Below, in pieces: positions 43,160 to 51,938 of a stretch of DNA of 64,000 bases; position 1 is the first letter of the stretch; every line of letters starts with the position of its first letter. The DNA comes from Candidatus Nitrosopumilus sp. (lineage in GTDB: Archaea > Thermoproteota > Nitrososphaeria > Nitrososphaerales > Nitrosopumilaceae), in contig JABSRD010000007.1 of NCBI GenBank assembly GCA_013215285.1, positions 1 through 64,000 on the forward strand, written 5' to 3'. The position numbers and the translations under genes are program-made. The notes under the pieces are model-generated. The model had not been told where the DNA came from, did not search any database, and worked only from the letters and a program-made list of their open reading frames with translations.

Positions 43160-43363
43160 ATGAGTAATACACCAACAAGAAATGAGATTCAAGTTGGGAA
43201 AATTGTTCAGATAATACAAAAACAAGACCAACGTACAGGCAATCTAACTGAAGGTACAGTAAAAAGAATTCTTACTTCAAGTAATGTTCACCATCATGGA
43301 ATTAAAGTAAAGTTGGATAATGGAAAAATAGGACGTGTTCAGAATATTATATCAAATAATTGA
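43160..43363 (+). CDS. YwbE-family (DUF2196) small protein
   Basis: The 67-residue protein matches YwbE. It starts RNEIQVGKIVQIIQKQDQRT and continues GNLTEGTVKRILTSS, HHHGIKVKLDNGKIGRV. It is a small beta-barrel of unknown biological role, possibly nucleic-acid binding. ATG start at 43160. It lies 85 nt downstream of the tandem zinc-ribbon gene. Confidence 0.85.
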   Translation: MSNTPTRNEIQVGKIVQIIQKQDQRTGNLTEGTVKRILTSSNVHHHGIKVKLDNGKIGRVQNIISNN

Positions 43364-43378
43364 ATAGGTAATCATAAA

Positions 43379-43498
43379 CTAACAGTTCAAACCGATAAGA
43401 GAATTTTTACACAGAGTCATATACATCCCCAATCCAAAAATAATGGTAGCAAAAATTGCCAAAGGAATCAAAATGAAAATTTTAGTTTTAAGACCCAT
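43379..43498 (-). CDS. 39-aa single-pass membrane mini-protein
   Basis: The frame encodes MGLKTKIFILIPLAIFATII then FGLGMYMTLCKNSLIGLNC: a basic start, a hydrophobic helix and two Cys in the tail. It lies just downstream of the DUF371 gene on the same strand. Function is unknown. Confidence 0.5.
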   Translation of the reverse strand: MGLKTKIFILIPLAIFATIIFGLGMYMTLCKNSLIGLNC

Positions 43499-43535
43499 GA
43501 ACAAACTAAAATAAATGGCTATAAAATTGTCACAA

Positions 43536-43952
43536 TCATTCCACAATTATTGTGAATGTACCAATAGTTTTTGGATTTTGTAATAATGACACCATTTCTC
43601 TAGGTAAAAGATCAGATGCTTTATCACATTTTACAGCCAAAGTTCTAGGGCAGATGAAATTACTTTTTCTAATTACAATATCATTAGAATGTGTAAGAAT
43701 TAGGTCTGGATGTCCCATTCCTTTAATGAGAAATTCATGATCTCCTACAGAAATCAAAAAAGTCACCATAATGTTTGGATCTTTGAGTTTATTTTTCAGA
43801 TCTTCTGGCAAGTCAGCACAACTAGATGTTGCATTTACACCCACAATACAATCACCTTGAGGTGTTAGATGAGACTCTTTTGTAATTTCTATAGTCATTT
43901 GATGGTTTGATCTAATGTTTTCATGTCCAGAAAATTTAATTTCATATCTCAC
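43536..43952 (-). CDS. DUF371 family protein
   Basis: The 138-residue protein carries the archaeal DUF371 hallmarks: FSGHENIRSNHQMTIEITK, HLTPQGDCIVGVNA and GHPDLILTHSNDIVIRKS. It is a conserved archaeal beta-rich protein with no assigned function. ATG start; it is divergent from the proteasome gene by 51 nt. Confidence 0.88.
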   Translation of the reverse strand: MRYEIKFSGHENIRSNHQMTIEITKESHLTPQGDCIVGVNATSSCADLPEDLKNKLKDPNIMVTFLISVGDHEFLIKGMGHPDLILTHSNDIVIRKSNFICPRTLAVKCDKASDLLPREMVSLLQNPKTIGTFTIIVE

Positions 43953-44003
43953 GCCGAATTAGACAGGCTAGACTTAAATTAAACTTTCAAAGCATTGAAT
44001 CAA

Positions 44004-44741
44004 ATGCTTCCTGCACAACAAGGTTACGATAGAACAATCACAGTGTTCTCACCGGACGGTAGACTATACCAAGTAGAATACGCTATTGAAACTGTCCGAA
44101 GAGGAACAATTGCAGTAGGTGTAAAATGTAAAGATGGTATTATTATCGCAGTAGAAGAAAAGCCAAGAAAGTTACAGATTTCAGATATTGCACAAAAAGT
44201 GTTCCAAATAGATGATCACGTTGGAGTTGCTGCAGCAGGATATATTCCAGATGCACGAAGTCAAGTAGACAATGCACGATTCTTTTCTCAAAGTAATAAA
44301 ATGATTTATGATGAACCAGTTGAAGTTGAAACAATTGCAAAACATCTAGCTGATCAATGTCAACAATATACACAGTATGCAGGTGTGAGACCTTTCGGTG
44401 TTTCACTTATTTTAGGTGGAGTAGTAAACAAGAAACCAGAATTATATCTAACTGATCCTAGTGGAACTTACATTTCATATGATGCAATTGCAATTGGATC
44501 AGGTTCTGATCAAGTAACTGACTTTTTAGAAAAAACATACAAGAATGATCTTTCTTTAGATGAAGCAGCAGCATTAGCTACTGCAGGAATTTATCTATCA
44601 AGTGAAGACAAAGAAGGTGTAGACCACATCAGAATGGCACGTATCAATGTAGAAACAGGGTTGTTTGAAATAGTTTCAAAAGAGGAAATTGCAAATTATG
44701 CTAAAGTTGCCAAAGAGAAATATCCACACGAACAAAAATAA
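44004..44741 (+). CDS. psmA: proteasome subunit alpha
   Basis: The 245-residue protein forms the outer rings of the 20S proteasome. AQQGYDRTITVFSPDGRLYQVEYAIE is typical (split here: AQQGYDRTITVF, SPDGRLYQVEYA), followed by GTIAVGVKCKDG and the IGSGSDQVTDFL region. The ATG at 44004 is chosen because the CTTAAATT TATA box at 43973 is 31 nt upstream; a TTG at 43995 would add three residues. Gate-regulating N-terminus is intact. Confidence 0.95.
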   Translation: MLPAQQGYDRTITVFSPDGRLYQVEYAIETVRRGTIAVGVKCKDGIIIAVEEKPRKLQISDIAQKVFQIDDHVGVAAAGYIPDARSQVDNARFFSQSNKMIYDEPVEVETIAKHLADQCQQYTQYAGVRPFGVSLILGGVVNKKPELYLTDPSGTYISYDAIAIGSGSDQVTDFLEKTYKNDLSLDEAAALATAGIYLSSEDKEGVDHIRMARINVETGLFEIVSKEEIANYAKVAKEKYPHEQK

Positions 44742-44773
44742 CCATTTTAAAGAATTTGTGAGATGAAAGTACA

Positions 44774-45589
44774 TTGAAACTATCTGTTGCTATCCCAGAA
44801 TCCTCATTATCTGATGAATCTCTTAAAATAGACAAGACTCGAAAAATATCAGTTCTAGCAAGAGCTTGTGCTATTTTCAAAGTAGATACAATCTTTGTTT
44901 ATCAAGATGGTGGAAACTACAAACAAGATGGAGGATTAATGGTAATGATTTTAAGATATTTAGAGACGCCACAGTTTTTGAGAAAAAGGATATTTCCCAA
45001 AATGAATGACTTGAAATTTGCAGGGGTGTTACAACCACTAAAAATTCCAAGTCACATTACACCTGCAAATCCAAAAAAAATTGTTAGAGGGGATGTAAGA
45101 GAAGGAATTGTAGTTAGTATAAAGGGAAAAAAATTTGTTGATGTTGGAGTGAACCAATTAATTCCATTTTTTGGTCAGACACCAGTTGGAAAAAGAGTTA
45201 CAGTTCAATTCAAAGAAGGTTATCCAAAATTATCTGTAAAAGAGATTAACAAAGATGAGGCTACATCATATTGGGGATATTCAGTTAAAGAAAGATCAAA
45301 TTTATTTGGATTACTAACAGAGTGGAAAGGAAATGTCATTATCACATCTAGAAAAGGAAAAACTGCAACAAAAGAACAAATTGCAAAATATACAACATCA
45401 GACAAACCGACACTAGTAGTATTTGGATCACCTGAAAAAGGAATTCATGAAATTATTGGAGGAAAAATGAAAAATGTGCAAAATGCAAAGTCTCTAAACT
45501 TTTTTCCAAACCAAGCTACTGAGACGGTTCGTTTAGAAGAAGCATTACTTGGAACATTATCAATAATTAATGCTCAAAGCACATCATAA
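44774..45589 (+). CDS. SPOUT-type RNA methyltransferase (COG2106-like)
   Basis: The 271-residue protein belongs to the archaeal/eukaryotic SPOUT family related to SPOUT1/C9orf114. KLSVAIPESSLSDESLK starts the SPOUT core, VFGSPEKGIHEIIGG is the SAM-binding knot loop, and TETVRLEEALLGTLSI is the C-terminal helix. A small OB-like insert (VREGIVVSIKGKKFVDVG) splits the domain. The target RNA is unknown; its place just before rpl3 is typical of archaea. Confidence 0.85.
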   Translation: MKLSVAIPESSLSDESLKIDKTRKISVLARACAIFKVDTIFVYQDGGNYKQDGGLMVMILRYLETPQFLRKRIFPKMNDLKFAGVLQPLKIPSHITPANPKKIVRGDVREGIVVSIKGKKFVDVGVNQLIPFFGQTPVGKRVTVQFKEGYPKLSVKEINKDEATSYWGYSVKERSNLFGLLTEWKGNVIITSRKGKTATKEQIAKYTTSDKPTLVVFGSPEKGIHEIIGGKMKNVQNAKSLNFFPNQATETVRLEEALLGTLSIINAQSTS

Positions 45590-45590
45590 C

Positions 45591-45701
45591 ATGGCAGAAA
45601 GAAAAAACTTCTTACGATTAGCTATCGGAATGGGTGGTGTAGGTATTATTATTGGAATCTACACAATGTGGAATATGTTATTAGAAGTGTTAGAACCGTA
45701 A
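45591..45701 (+). CDS. 36-aa single-pass membrane mini-protein
   Basis: The frame encodes MAERKNFLRLAIGMGGVGII then IGIYTMWNMLLEVLEP. A basic N-terminus, one hydrophobic helix and an acidic end. It starts 1 nt after the SPOUT gene stop, so it is probably in the same operon. Function is unknown. Confidence 0.55.
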   Translation: MAERKNFLRLAIGMGGVGIIIGIYTMWNMLLEVLEP

Positions 45702-45716
45702 CAATTTAGGAATAGT

Positions 45717-45748
45717 TGGTTAACCACCAAATAACTATTGGTTAACCA
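45717..45748 (+). promoter_or_regulatory. BirA-type dyad operator upstream of rpl3
   Basis: Two TGGTTAACCA palindromes lie 22 bp apart (45717-45726 and 45739-45748). Read as a dyad they give GTTAACC (45719-45725), a 14-nt spacer, and GGTTAAC (45740-45746), the same half-sites and spacing as the site before bioB. It ends 12 nt before the TATA-like TTTAATAG, so a regulator could act on the ribosomal operon promoter. The binding protein is inferred, not shown. Confidence 0.6.
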
Positions 45749-45760
45749 TGTCTCACATGG

Positions 45761-45768
45761 TTTAATAG
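45761..45768 (+). promoter_or_regulatory. rpl3 operon TATA-like box
   Basis: TTTAATAG is centred about 30 nt upstream of the rpl3 ATG at 45794, the expected TATA position for a nearly leaderless transcript. Confidence 0.5.
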
Positions 45769-45793
45769 AGGGAAATCGAGGTTCGAGATTACA

Positions 45794-46789
45794 ATGGGAG
45801 CTCGTAAACGACATTCACCACGTAGAGGAAGTCTTGCATATTCACCTAGAATACGTGCAAAAAGCATGGAAGCAAGAATTCGAGCATGGCCAAAACTAAA
45901 TTCAGATGAACCAAAAATTCTAGCTCATTGTGGTTTCAAAGCAGGGTGTGTCCAAGTTGTAAGTATTGATGATCGTGATAAAACACCAAATGCAGGAAAA
46001 CAACTTGTAAGTCTTGGAACAGTACTTGTAACTCCACCAGTATTGATTTTAGGAATTAGAGGATATTCAAAAGATCACACCGGATTACATGCAGAGTTTG
46101 ATGTGTATGCAGAGGATATTCCAAAACACATCGCAAAAGAAATTTCACTAAAAAATAATGATAAAGATGCAGTAGACAATGCAGAGAAAAGATTAAAGAG
46201 AATTAAAGAAATATTTGCAATCGTTGCAGTATCACCACGTTCTGCAGGGTTGGAACAAAAAAAGCCATATATTTTTGAAGCATTAGTTAGTGGCGGGGAT
46301 ATACCAAAACAATTTGCTCACGTTAAAGAAGTTCTAGGAAAAGAAATAAAGATTGATCAAATTTTTGAGACAGGTGTAACAGTAGATGTTGCAGCAATTA
46401 CTAAAGGTAAAGGATGGCAAGGTGTAATTCAAAGATGGGGTGTAAAAAAGAAACAACACAAATCAAGAAAGACAGTAAGAGAAGTCGGTTCACTGGGTCC
46501 AATTTCACCACAGAGTGTCATGTATACAGTTCCAAGAGCTGGACAAATGGGATTCCATCAAAGAACAGAATATGATAAACGAATTTTGGTAATGGGTAAT
46601 ACTAATGATGAAAAAATAAAAATTAATCCAGATGGTGGATACAAACACTTTGGATTAGTTAAAGGAGACTTTATCATTCTAAAAGGATCAGTTCCAGGAA
46701 CGTATAGAAGATTAATCAAACTAAGAAGTCAAATCAGAAATGCCCCAGCAAAAGTTAAGAAACCAAATATTTTGGAGGTAGTCATATGA
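45794..46789 (+). CDS. rpl3: 50S ribosomal protein L3 (uL3)
   Basis: The 331-residue archaeal/eukaryotic-type L3 begins GARKRHSPRRGSLAYSPRIR and contains the conserved TKGKGWQGVIQRWGVKKKQHK loop region (KGKGWQGVIQRWG) that reaches the peptidyl transferase centre. First gene of the ribosomal cluster; its stop overlaps the L4 ATG by 4 nt. Confidence 0.97.
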   Translation: MGARKRHSPRRGSLAYSPRIRAKSMEARIRAWPKLNSDEPKILAHCGFKAGCVQVVSIDDRDKTPNAGKQLVSLGTVLVTPPVLILGIRGYSKDHTGLHAEFDVYAEDIPKHIAKEISLKNNDKDAVDNAEKRLKRIKEIFAIVAVSPRSAGLEQKKPYIFEALVSGGDIPKQFAHVKEVLGKEIKIDQIFETGVTVDVAAITKGKGWQGVIQRWGVKKKQHKSRKTVREVGSLGPISPQSVMYTVPRAGQMGFHQRTEYDKRILVMGNTNDEKIKINPDGGYKHFGLVKGDFIILKGSVPGTYRRLIKLRSQIRNAPAKVKKPNILEVVI

Positions 46790-47601
46790 TGAAAACTACA
46801 ACTTACACAGCTACTGGGACAAAAGACGGTGAAATAGAACTTCCACTAATATTTTCAACTCCATTTAGAAGAGACTTGATTCACAAAGCTTTCACTAATT
46901 TAACATCACACAAATTCCAACCACAGGGAAGACATCCAAGTGCAGGTCAAGATGTAGTTGCAGACTCAAATGATCCTCCAACAGGTCAAGGTGTATCTCG
47001 TGTTGCCAGAATGCAAGGTGGTGGTGGCGGAAGACAAGGTCAAGGTGCAGAAGTTGCATCAACTAGAAGTGGAAGACAAGCACATCCACCAATTGTAGGT
47101 AAAGTAATTTACAAAAAATTAAACAAAAAAGAGAATAAACTAGCATTATGTTCTGCAATTGCTGCAACTGCATCAAAAGAACGTATAGCATTTAGAGGTC
47201 ATAAAATTGAAGGAATCGAATCATTCCCGATGGTAATATCTGATGACATTGAATCAGTTACTAAAACAAGTGAAATGACAAAAATTCTAGAAACACTAAA
47301 TCTTACACAAGATGTCAAAAGACTAGACGCAAGAAAACCACGTTCTGGACAATCAAGACTTAGAGGTAGAAGTAAAAAAGTAGGAAAAAGTGTTTTGTTT
47401 GTAACTAAAGATGTATCAAATTTATCAAAAGCAGTAGGTACAATTCCAGGAGTAGAAGCAAGAAATGTTAAAGATTTAAGCATACTAGATTTGGCTCCAG
47501 GGTCTGATCCAATTAGATTAACAGTGTATTCCAAATCAGCAATTGAAGAGATTGGAAAAATAAAATCAACACATTTGGAGATAATGGTGAAAAAACAATG
47601 A
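46786..47601 (+). CDS. rpl4: 50S ribosomal protein L4 (uL4)
   Basis: The 271-residue protein has the long Gly/Arg-rich internal loop (RVARMQGGGGGRQGQGAEVA) that lines the exit tunnel, and TRSGRQAHPPIVGKV. It is coupled by overlap to L3 and to L23. An alternative ATG lies one codon later. Confidence 0.95.
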   Translation: MMKTTTYTATGTKDGEIELPLIFSTPFRRDLIHKAFTNLTSHKFQPQGRHPSAGQDVVADSNDPPTGQGVSRVARMQGGGGGRQGQGAEVASTRSGRQAHPPIVGKVIYKKLNKKENKLALCSAIAATASKERIAFRGHKIEGIESFPMVISDDIESVTKTSEMTKILETLNLTQDVKRLDARKPRSGQSRLRGRSKKVGKSVLFVTKDVSNLSKAVGTIPGVEARNVKDLSILDLAPGSDPIRLTVYSKSAIEEIGKIKSTHLEIMVKKQ

Positions 47602-47864
47602 ACATAGATCAAGCAATGAGAATTATTGTGAAACCATACATTACAGAAAAAACATTTGCAATGGTTGAAAATGAAAGTAAGATTTGTTTTATTGTAGAGA
47701 GATCAGCTAAAAAACCTGAAATTGCAGAAGCAGTAATGACACTTTACAATGAAAAAGTCATCAAGGTGAACACTGCAAGAACAATTTATGGTAAAAAGGC
47801 AATTGTTCAATTTCAAAGTACTGACAAAGCAAGGGATTTGGCAACAAAGATAGGAATGCTATAA
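47598..47864 (+). CDS. rpl23: 50S ribosomal protein L23 (uL23)
   Basis: The 88-residue protein shows the L23 core (IIVKPYITEKTFAMVE, VERSAKKPEIAEAV, VKVNTARTIYGKKAIVQF). It binds near the tunnel exit and helps dock SRP. ATG overlaps the L4 stop by 4 nt. The gap to S19 (44 nt) holds no rpl2, which usually follows here. Confidence 0.95.
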   Translation: MNIDQAMRIIVKPYITEKTFAMVENESKICFIVERSAKKPEIAEAVMTLYNEKVIKVNTARTIYGKKAIVQFQSTDKARDLATKIGML

Positions 47865-47908
47865 TATGGACCGTAAAATTTCAAGAACAACAACAGGAGA
47901 GATGAAAA

Positions 47909-48304
47909 ATGGTTAAAGAATTTTTGTACAGAGGTATTCCAAATCAAGAATTAGAAAGTTTGTCACTAGAAAAATTATTCCAAATATTCAATTCCAGACA
48001 AAGACGATCACTCACCAGAGGAATCACAGATGGAAAAAGAAAATTAATTGAAGAAATAAAGTCTGCAAAAGCAGGAAAATTAAAAACTCCTATCAAAACT
48101 CATTTGAGAGATTTGATTGTTCTACCATATATGGTTGGTGTTACAGTAAATGTTTTCTCAGGAAAAGAATTTCGACCAGTGTTAATCAAAACTGAAATGA
48201 TTGGTCATTATTTGGGGGAATATGTCATAACTAACAAAAAGGTCTCACATGGTGCACCAGGTGTGGGAGCTTCAAGATCCAGTCTGTATGTGCCATTAAA
48301 GTGA
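47909..48304 (+). CDS. rps19: 30S ribosomal protein S19 (uS19)
   Basis: The 131-residue archaeal S19 has YRGIPNQELESLSLEKLFQ and the signature VFSGKEFRPVLIKTEMIGHY with LGEYVITNKKVSHGAPGVGA. GGAGAG ends 8 nt upstream of the ATG at 47909 and lies inside a 16-codon frame (47866-47916) that is probably not meaningful. Confidence 0.96.
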   Translation: MVKEFLYRGIPNQELESLSLEKLFQIFNSRQRRSLTRGITDGKRKLIEEIKSAKAGKLKTPIKTHLRDLIVLPYMVGVTVNVFSGKEFRPVLIKTEMIGHYLGEYVITNKKVSHGAPGVGASRSSLYVPLK

Positions 48305-48309
48305 TTATT

Positions 48310-48768
48310 ATGAGTAGATTCAAGTACGCTTTCCAAAATTATGATGCAACAAGACATGTACGTTCATCATTAAGAGAAAAAGACATTTCACACAAACATG
48401 CACGTGAAGTAGCAGTTGCAATCAAAGGATTGTCAATTGACAAAGCAAGAGATTACTTGATGGCAGTGATTAACAAAGAAAGAGCAATTTCATTTGGACG
48501 ATTCAAAAATCAAGTAGGACACAAATCAGATCCTGGAATGATGTCAGGACGTTATCCACAAAAAACAGCAAAAGAATTCATCAAAGTTTTAGATAATTTA
48601 GAATCAAATGCAGAATACAAAGGAATGGATTTAGATAGATTGAGAATTATAAATGCAACTGTTCACAAAGGAGTAACGGTAAAGAGGTTCATCCCAAGAG
48701 CAATGGGAAGAGCAACTCCAAAGAATGATGTACTAACACATGTAGAATTGGTGGCCCAGGAGATTTAG
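48310..48768 (+). CDS. rpl22: 50S ribosomal protein L22 (uL22)
   Basis: From the ATG at 48310 the protein has 152 residues, with [19 protein letters not shown] at the start and RRF-like tunnel loop [20 protein letters not shown] at the end. An in-frame GTG at 48301 overlapping the S19 stop by 4 nt is an alternative start. Confidence 0.95.
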   Translation: MSRFKYAFQNYDATRHVRSSLREKDISHKHAREVAVAIKGLSIDKARDYLMAVINKERAISFGRFKNQVGHKSDPGMMSGRYPQKTAKEFIKVLDNLESNAEYKGMDLDRLRIINATVHKGVTVKRFIPRAMGRATPKNDVLTHVELVAQEI

Positions 48769-48770
48769 AA

Positions 48771-49538
48771 ATGTCTGCAGTGAAAAATGTAATTAAAGAT
48801 AACTACAACATGATGCTTCTCAAAGATTATCTAAGAAAAGCAATCAAAGATGCAGGATTTTCACATGCTGAAATATCAAAAACACCAACAGGTACTAGAG
48901 TTGCATTACATGTAACAAGACCAGGTATAGTTATTGGGAGAAAAGGTTCTGGAATTAGAGAACTAACAGAAAGACTTGCAACAGACTTTGGATTAAAAAA
49001 CCCACAAATCTCAGTTGTCGAGATTGAAAAACCAGATTTATCACCAAGTGTAATGTGTAATAGAATGGCATCACATCTTGAACGTGGAACAGCATTTAGA
49101 AGAGCAACAATGTGGACATTAAAACAAATTATGGAAAGTGGTGCAATGGGAGTTCAAATTACAATTTCTGGAAAACTTAGAGGCGACCGTTCAGCATTTG
49201 AAAAACATACACAAGGAATCTTGCCAAGAGCAGGTCATCATGCAGAAGTTATTGTAGATGAAGACATTGCACACGTAAAAACAGCAATGGGTTTAATCGG
49301 AATCAGAATTAGAATTGCAATTAAAGAAAAGTTAATCCCTGAATTTGAAATGATTACAGAGAAACCAAAGAAAGGTAAAGACAAGTCTGAAAAGAAAGTA
49401 GACACTGAAAAGAAAGTAGACACTGAAAAGAAAGTAGATCCAACTAGAGCAAAATCAGAAACAGAACAAATCAATATTGAAGAAGAAAAAATGAAGACTG
49501 TTGACACCATGGAAGAAGAGGAGGCCAAATTGAAATGA
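48771..49538 (+). CDS. rps3: 30S ribosomal protein S3 (uS3) with repeated acidic-basic tail
   Basis: Residues 1-195 are normal S3: the KH domain with [14 protein letters not shown] and the C-terminal domain with [21 protein letters not shown] tail of about 60 residues follows, containing three repeats of EKKVDT encoded by an 18-bp tandem repeat from 49389, and ending in acidic residues. The tail is likely disordered. ATG lies 2 nt after the L22 stop. Confidence 0.95.
   Translation: MSAVKNVIKDNYNMMLLKDYLRKAIKDAGFSHAEISKTPTGTRVALHVTRPGIVIGRKGSGIRELTERLATDFGLKNPQISVVEIEKPDLSPSVMCNRMASHLERGTAFRRATMWTLKQIMESGAMGVQITISGKLRGDRSAFEKHTQGILPRAGHHAEVIVDEDIAHVKTAMGLIGIRIRIAIKEKLIPEFEMITEKPKKGKDKSEKKVDTEKKVDTEKKVDPTRAKSETEQINIEEEKMKTVDTMEEEEAKLK
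49389..49440 (+). repeat. 18-bp tandem repeat in rps3
   Basis: The unit GAAAAGAAAGTAGACACT occurs at 49389-49406 and 49407-49424 exactly, and in a partial third copy from 49425. It encodes EKKVDT and could vary in copy number between strains. Confidence 0.85.
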
Positions 49539-49741
49539 CCAGAATTAGCATGAAGACAATTGGCAATCTAAATGATAAAGATCTTAAAAAAAGAATTCAA
49601 GAAACAAGAAGTGAACTTGCAAAACTTAGAGTTGATGGTTCTAAAGGTACATTACGAAAAGAAAGTGGTAAGCTAAAACCATTACGTCATGATATTGCAA
49701 GAATGTTAACTGGATTAAATGGGAGAACCGAGAAGAAATGA
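49535..49741 (+). CDS. rpl29: 50S ribosomal protein L29 (uL29)
   Basis: The 68-residue helical hairpin protein has [21 protein letters not shown] and [14 protein letters not shown]. It overlaps the S3 stop by 4 nt and the Rnp1 start by 4 nt. Confidence 0.93.
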   Translation: MTRISMKTIGNLNDKDLKKRIQETRSELAKLRVDGSKGTLRKESGKLKPLRHDIARMLTGLNGRTEKK

Positions 49742-50004
49742 TTACAGCTGATAACATCACATCACATGAATTCATAGGATTAGACACAGAGATCACACAA
49801 TCAACAAATCCCCAAGTAGTAGGATTAAATGGAAGGATTATCAATGAAACAAAATCGATGTTCACAATAAATACCGATAAAGGCGTAAAATCAATTGCAA
49901 AATCCCAAAATATTTGGAAATTCTCAATTGATAATCAAGATGTAATAGTTGACGGAACAAAAATTGCAAAAAGACCATTTGATAGAATTGGAGGAAAGAA
50001 ATGA
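49738..50004 (+). CDS. rnp1: ribonuclease P protein component 1 (Rnp1/Pop4-like)
   Basis: The 88-residue protein matches the archaeal P29 subunit: the Sm-like beta barrel with GLDTEITQSTNPQVVGLNGR and NETKSMFTINTDKGVKSIAK. It joins RNase P RNA to mature tRNA 5' ends. The location between L29 and S17 is the standard archaeal position. Confidence 0.92.
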   Translation: MITADNITSHEFIGLDTEITQSTNPQVVGLNGRIINETKSMFTINTDKGVKSIAKSQNIWKFSIDNQDVIVDGTKIAKRPFDRIGGKK

Positions 50005-50324
50005 CACTTAATATCGGATTAAAAGTAAATGCGCCAAAAAGAGAATGTGAAGATATTCACTGTCCATTTCATGGAAATCTCTCAATTAGAGGAAAACTCT
50101 TTGATGGAAAAGTTACAGGTAGTAAAGCCAAACAAACAATCACATTACAAAAAGAGTCACCAATTTACTTTAGTAAATTCAAACGATATGCAAGAGGTAA
50201 AAGCACAATTCATGCACACGTTCCAGGTTGTATTGATGTAGAATCTGGAAACCATGTGTTAACTGCAGAGTGCAGGCCAATCTCAAAATCAGTATCATAT
50301 GTTGTTGTGGAGGTTAAAGCATAA
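50001..50324 (+). CDS. rps17: 30S ribosomal protein S17 (uS17)
   Basis: The 107-residue archaeal S17 has CPFHGNLSIRGKLFDGKVTG and the conserved FSKFKRYARGKSTIHAHVPG region. It overlaps Rnp1 by 4 nt and L14 by 1 nt. Confidence 0.95.
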   Translation: MTLNIGLKVNAPKRECEDIHCPFHGNLSIRGKLFDGKVTGSKAKQTITLQKESPIYFSKFKRYARGKSTIHAHVPGCIDVESGNHVLTAECRPISKSVSYVVVEVKA

Positions 50325-50746
50325 TGGCAAAGCAAGCAGGTAAAGGGGTACAAGAATTCCGTCCATACGTTACAAGATCAATTCCAGTGGGCGCACAAAT
50401 TGTATGTGCAGATAATTCAGGTGCTAAAATTTTAGAAGTAATCAATGTTCCAAGACATAAAACAAGAGCATCAAGACTTCCAGCAGCAGCTGTTGGAGAC
50501 TATTGTAATGTTGTAGTAAAGAAAGGACCAGCAGAGTTAAGAAAACAAGTGTATGGTGCAGTTATTGTTAGACAAAAATATGCAGTTCGAAGATTAAACG
50601 GTACAAGAGTTTGTTTTGAAGATAATGCAGCAGTATTAATCACTCCAGAAGGAGAAACAAAAGGAACAGACATCAAAGGACCAGTTGCAGCAGAAGCTAC
50701 AGAAAAATGGCCAAGAGTAGCTAACTTGGCATCAATGGTGGTATGA
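50324..50746 (+). CDS. rpl14: 50S ribosomal protein L14 (uL14)
   Basis: The 140-residue protein has [40 protein letters not shown] and [20 protein letters not shown], all L14 hallmarks. It lies in the middle of the overlapping ribosomal transcript. Confidence 0.96.
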   Translation: MAKQAGKGVQEFRPYVTRSIPVGAQIVCADNSGAKILEVINVPRHKTRASRLPAAAVGDYCNVVVKKGPAELRKQVYGAVIVRQKYAVRRLNGTRVCFEDNAAVLITPEGETKGTDIKGPVAAEATEKWPRVANLASMVV

Positions 50747-50750
50747 TAAA

Positions 50751-51218
50751 ATGAAACCAACAAAAATGCGCAATCAAATGATTTATCAGGCAACATTCCA
50801 AACAAGAAGTAAACAACTTGGAAGTGCATTATCAAAAGACTTGCATAAGAAATATGGTAAACGAAGTGTCCGTGTAATTGAAGGAGACAGTGTAACAATC
50901 CTTAGAGGGGAATTCAAAGGAGTTGATGGTAAAATTTCAAAAATATCTACAGAAAAAACTAGTGTTGCAATAGATGGAGTAAAAAAAGAAAAAACAAAAG
51001 GTGAGAAATTTGATGTTTACATTCATACATCAAATCTAGTAGTAACTTTGCTTAATTCCAGTGATAAATGGCGAATTGCAAAACTTGAAGGAAAAGATCC
51101 AAGAAAACAACCTAAAATTCCAGAAAAAGAAGCACCAAAGAAAGAAGAACCAGTAAAAGTCGAATCTAAAGAAACAAAAGTGGCTGAGAAAACCACAAAA
51201 AAGGAAGTTGAGAAATAA
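50751..51218 (+). CDS. rpl24: 50S ribosomal protein L24 (uL24)
   Basis: The first 110 residues are archaeal L24, including [20 protein letters not shown] (KOW motif). The tail of about 40 residues is Lys/Glu/Pro-rich and low in complexity ([18 protein letters not shown]), like that of S3. It overlaps S4e by 1 nt. Confidence 0.94.
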   Translation: MKPTKMRNQMIYQATFQTRSKQLGSALSKDLHKKYGKRSVRVIEGDSVTILRGEFKGVDGKISKISTEKTSVAIDGVKKEKTKGEKFDVYIHTSNLVVTLLNSSDKWRIAKLEGKDPRKQPKIPEKEAPKKEEPVKVESKETKVAEKTTKKEVEK

Positions 51219-51934
51219 TGGTAAGTATTGCAGGAAGTAAAAAACTCAAACGTCAAATGGCTCCACAGTTCTGGGGAATTGCCAGAAAAGCAAAAAGATT
51301 TGTAATTACAGTAAAACCAGGTCCACACAAAAAAAGTGAGTCTATTCCAACAGCAGTATTTCTAAGAGACACATTAAACTTAGTTACTACTCTTAGAGAA
51401 GCAAAAACTGCAATATATTCAGGTAAAGTAAAAGTTGATGGAGTTGTAAGAAAATCACTTCATCATGCAATTGGACTAATGGATGTAGTTGAATTAGAAA
51501 ATGTACCAGAAATTTATCGTCTAGTTCCAACACAGGGAAAACTTCTAAAACCAATTACAATTAATGACTCAGAAAAAACAAAAAAACTTGTTAGAGTGTC
51601 TAGTAAAACTACAATCAATAATGGAAAAACACAAATTGGATTCCATGATGGTCGTTCAATTATTTCAGATGAAAAACTTAATGTTGGCGATACTTGTTTG
51701 ATACAAATTCCAGAAATGAAAATTATCCAAGTAATAAAATTAGAAGCAGGTTCTAAAGGTCTAGTAGTTAGAGGGACTAACGCAGGACAAATAGGTAATA
51801 TTGAAACTGTAGAAGAAGGAACATTCATTCTTCCAAAAAGAGTTATTCTTACATTAGGTGAAAGAAAAATCGAAATTCCAGCTGAACTAATAATGCCAAT
51901 AGGTAAAGGGGAACCAGTAATTCAATTACAGTGA
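51218..51934 (+). CDS. rps4e: 30S ribosomal protein S4e
   Basis: The 238-residue protein matches archaeal/eukaryotic S4e: GSKKLKRQMAPQFWGIARKA, an S4-like RNA-binding stretch (AKTAIYSGKVKVDGVVRKSL), and a C-terminal KOW-like region. Found only in archaea and eukaryotes, it supports the archaeal assignment. Confidence 0.95.
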   Translation: MVSIAGSKKLKRQMAPQFWGIARKAKRFVITVKPGPHKKSESIPTAVFLRDTLNLVTTLREAKTAIYSGKVKVDGVVRKSLHHAIGLMDVVELENVPEIYRLVPTQGKLLKPITINDSEKTKKLVRVSSKTTINNGKTQIGFHDGRSIISDEKLNVGDTCLIQIPEMKIIQVIKLEAGSKGLVVRGTNAGQIGNIETVEEGTFILPKRVILTLGERKIEIPAELIMPIGKGEPVIQLQ

Positions 51935-51938
51935 TAAT

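Noticed and set aside
47866-47916. 16-codon frame between rpl23 and rps19
   Set aside because: It overlaps the rps19 start and holds its ribosome binding site; more likely leader sequence than a gene or an rpl2 remnant.
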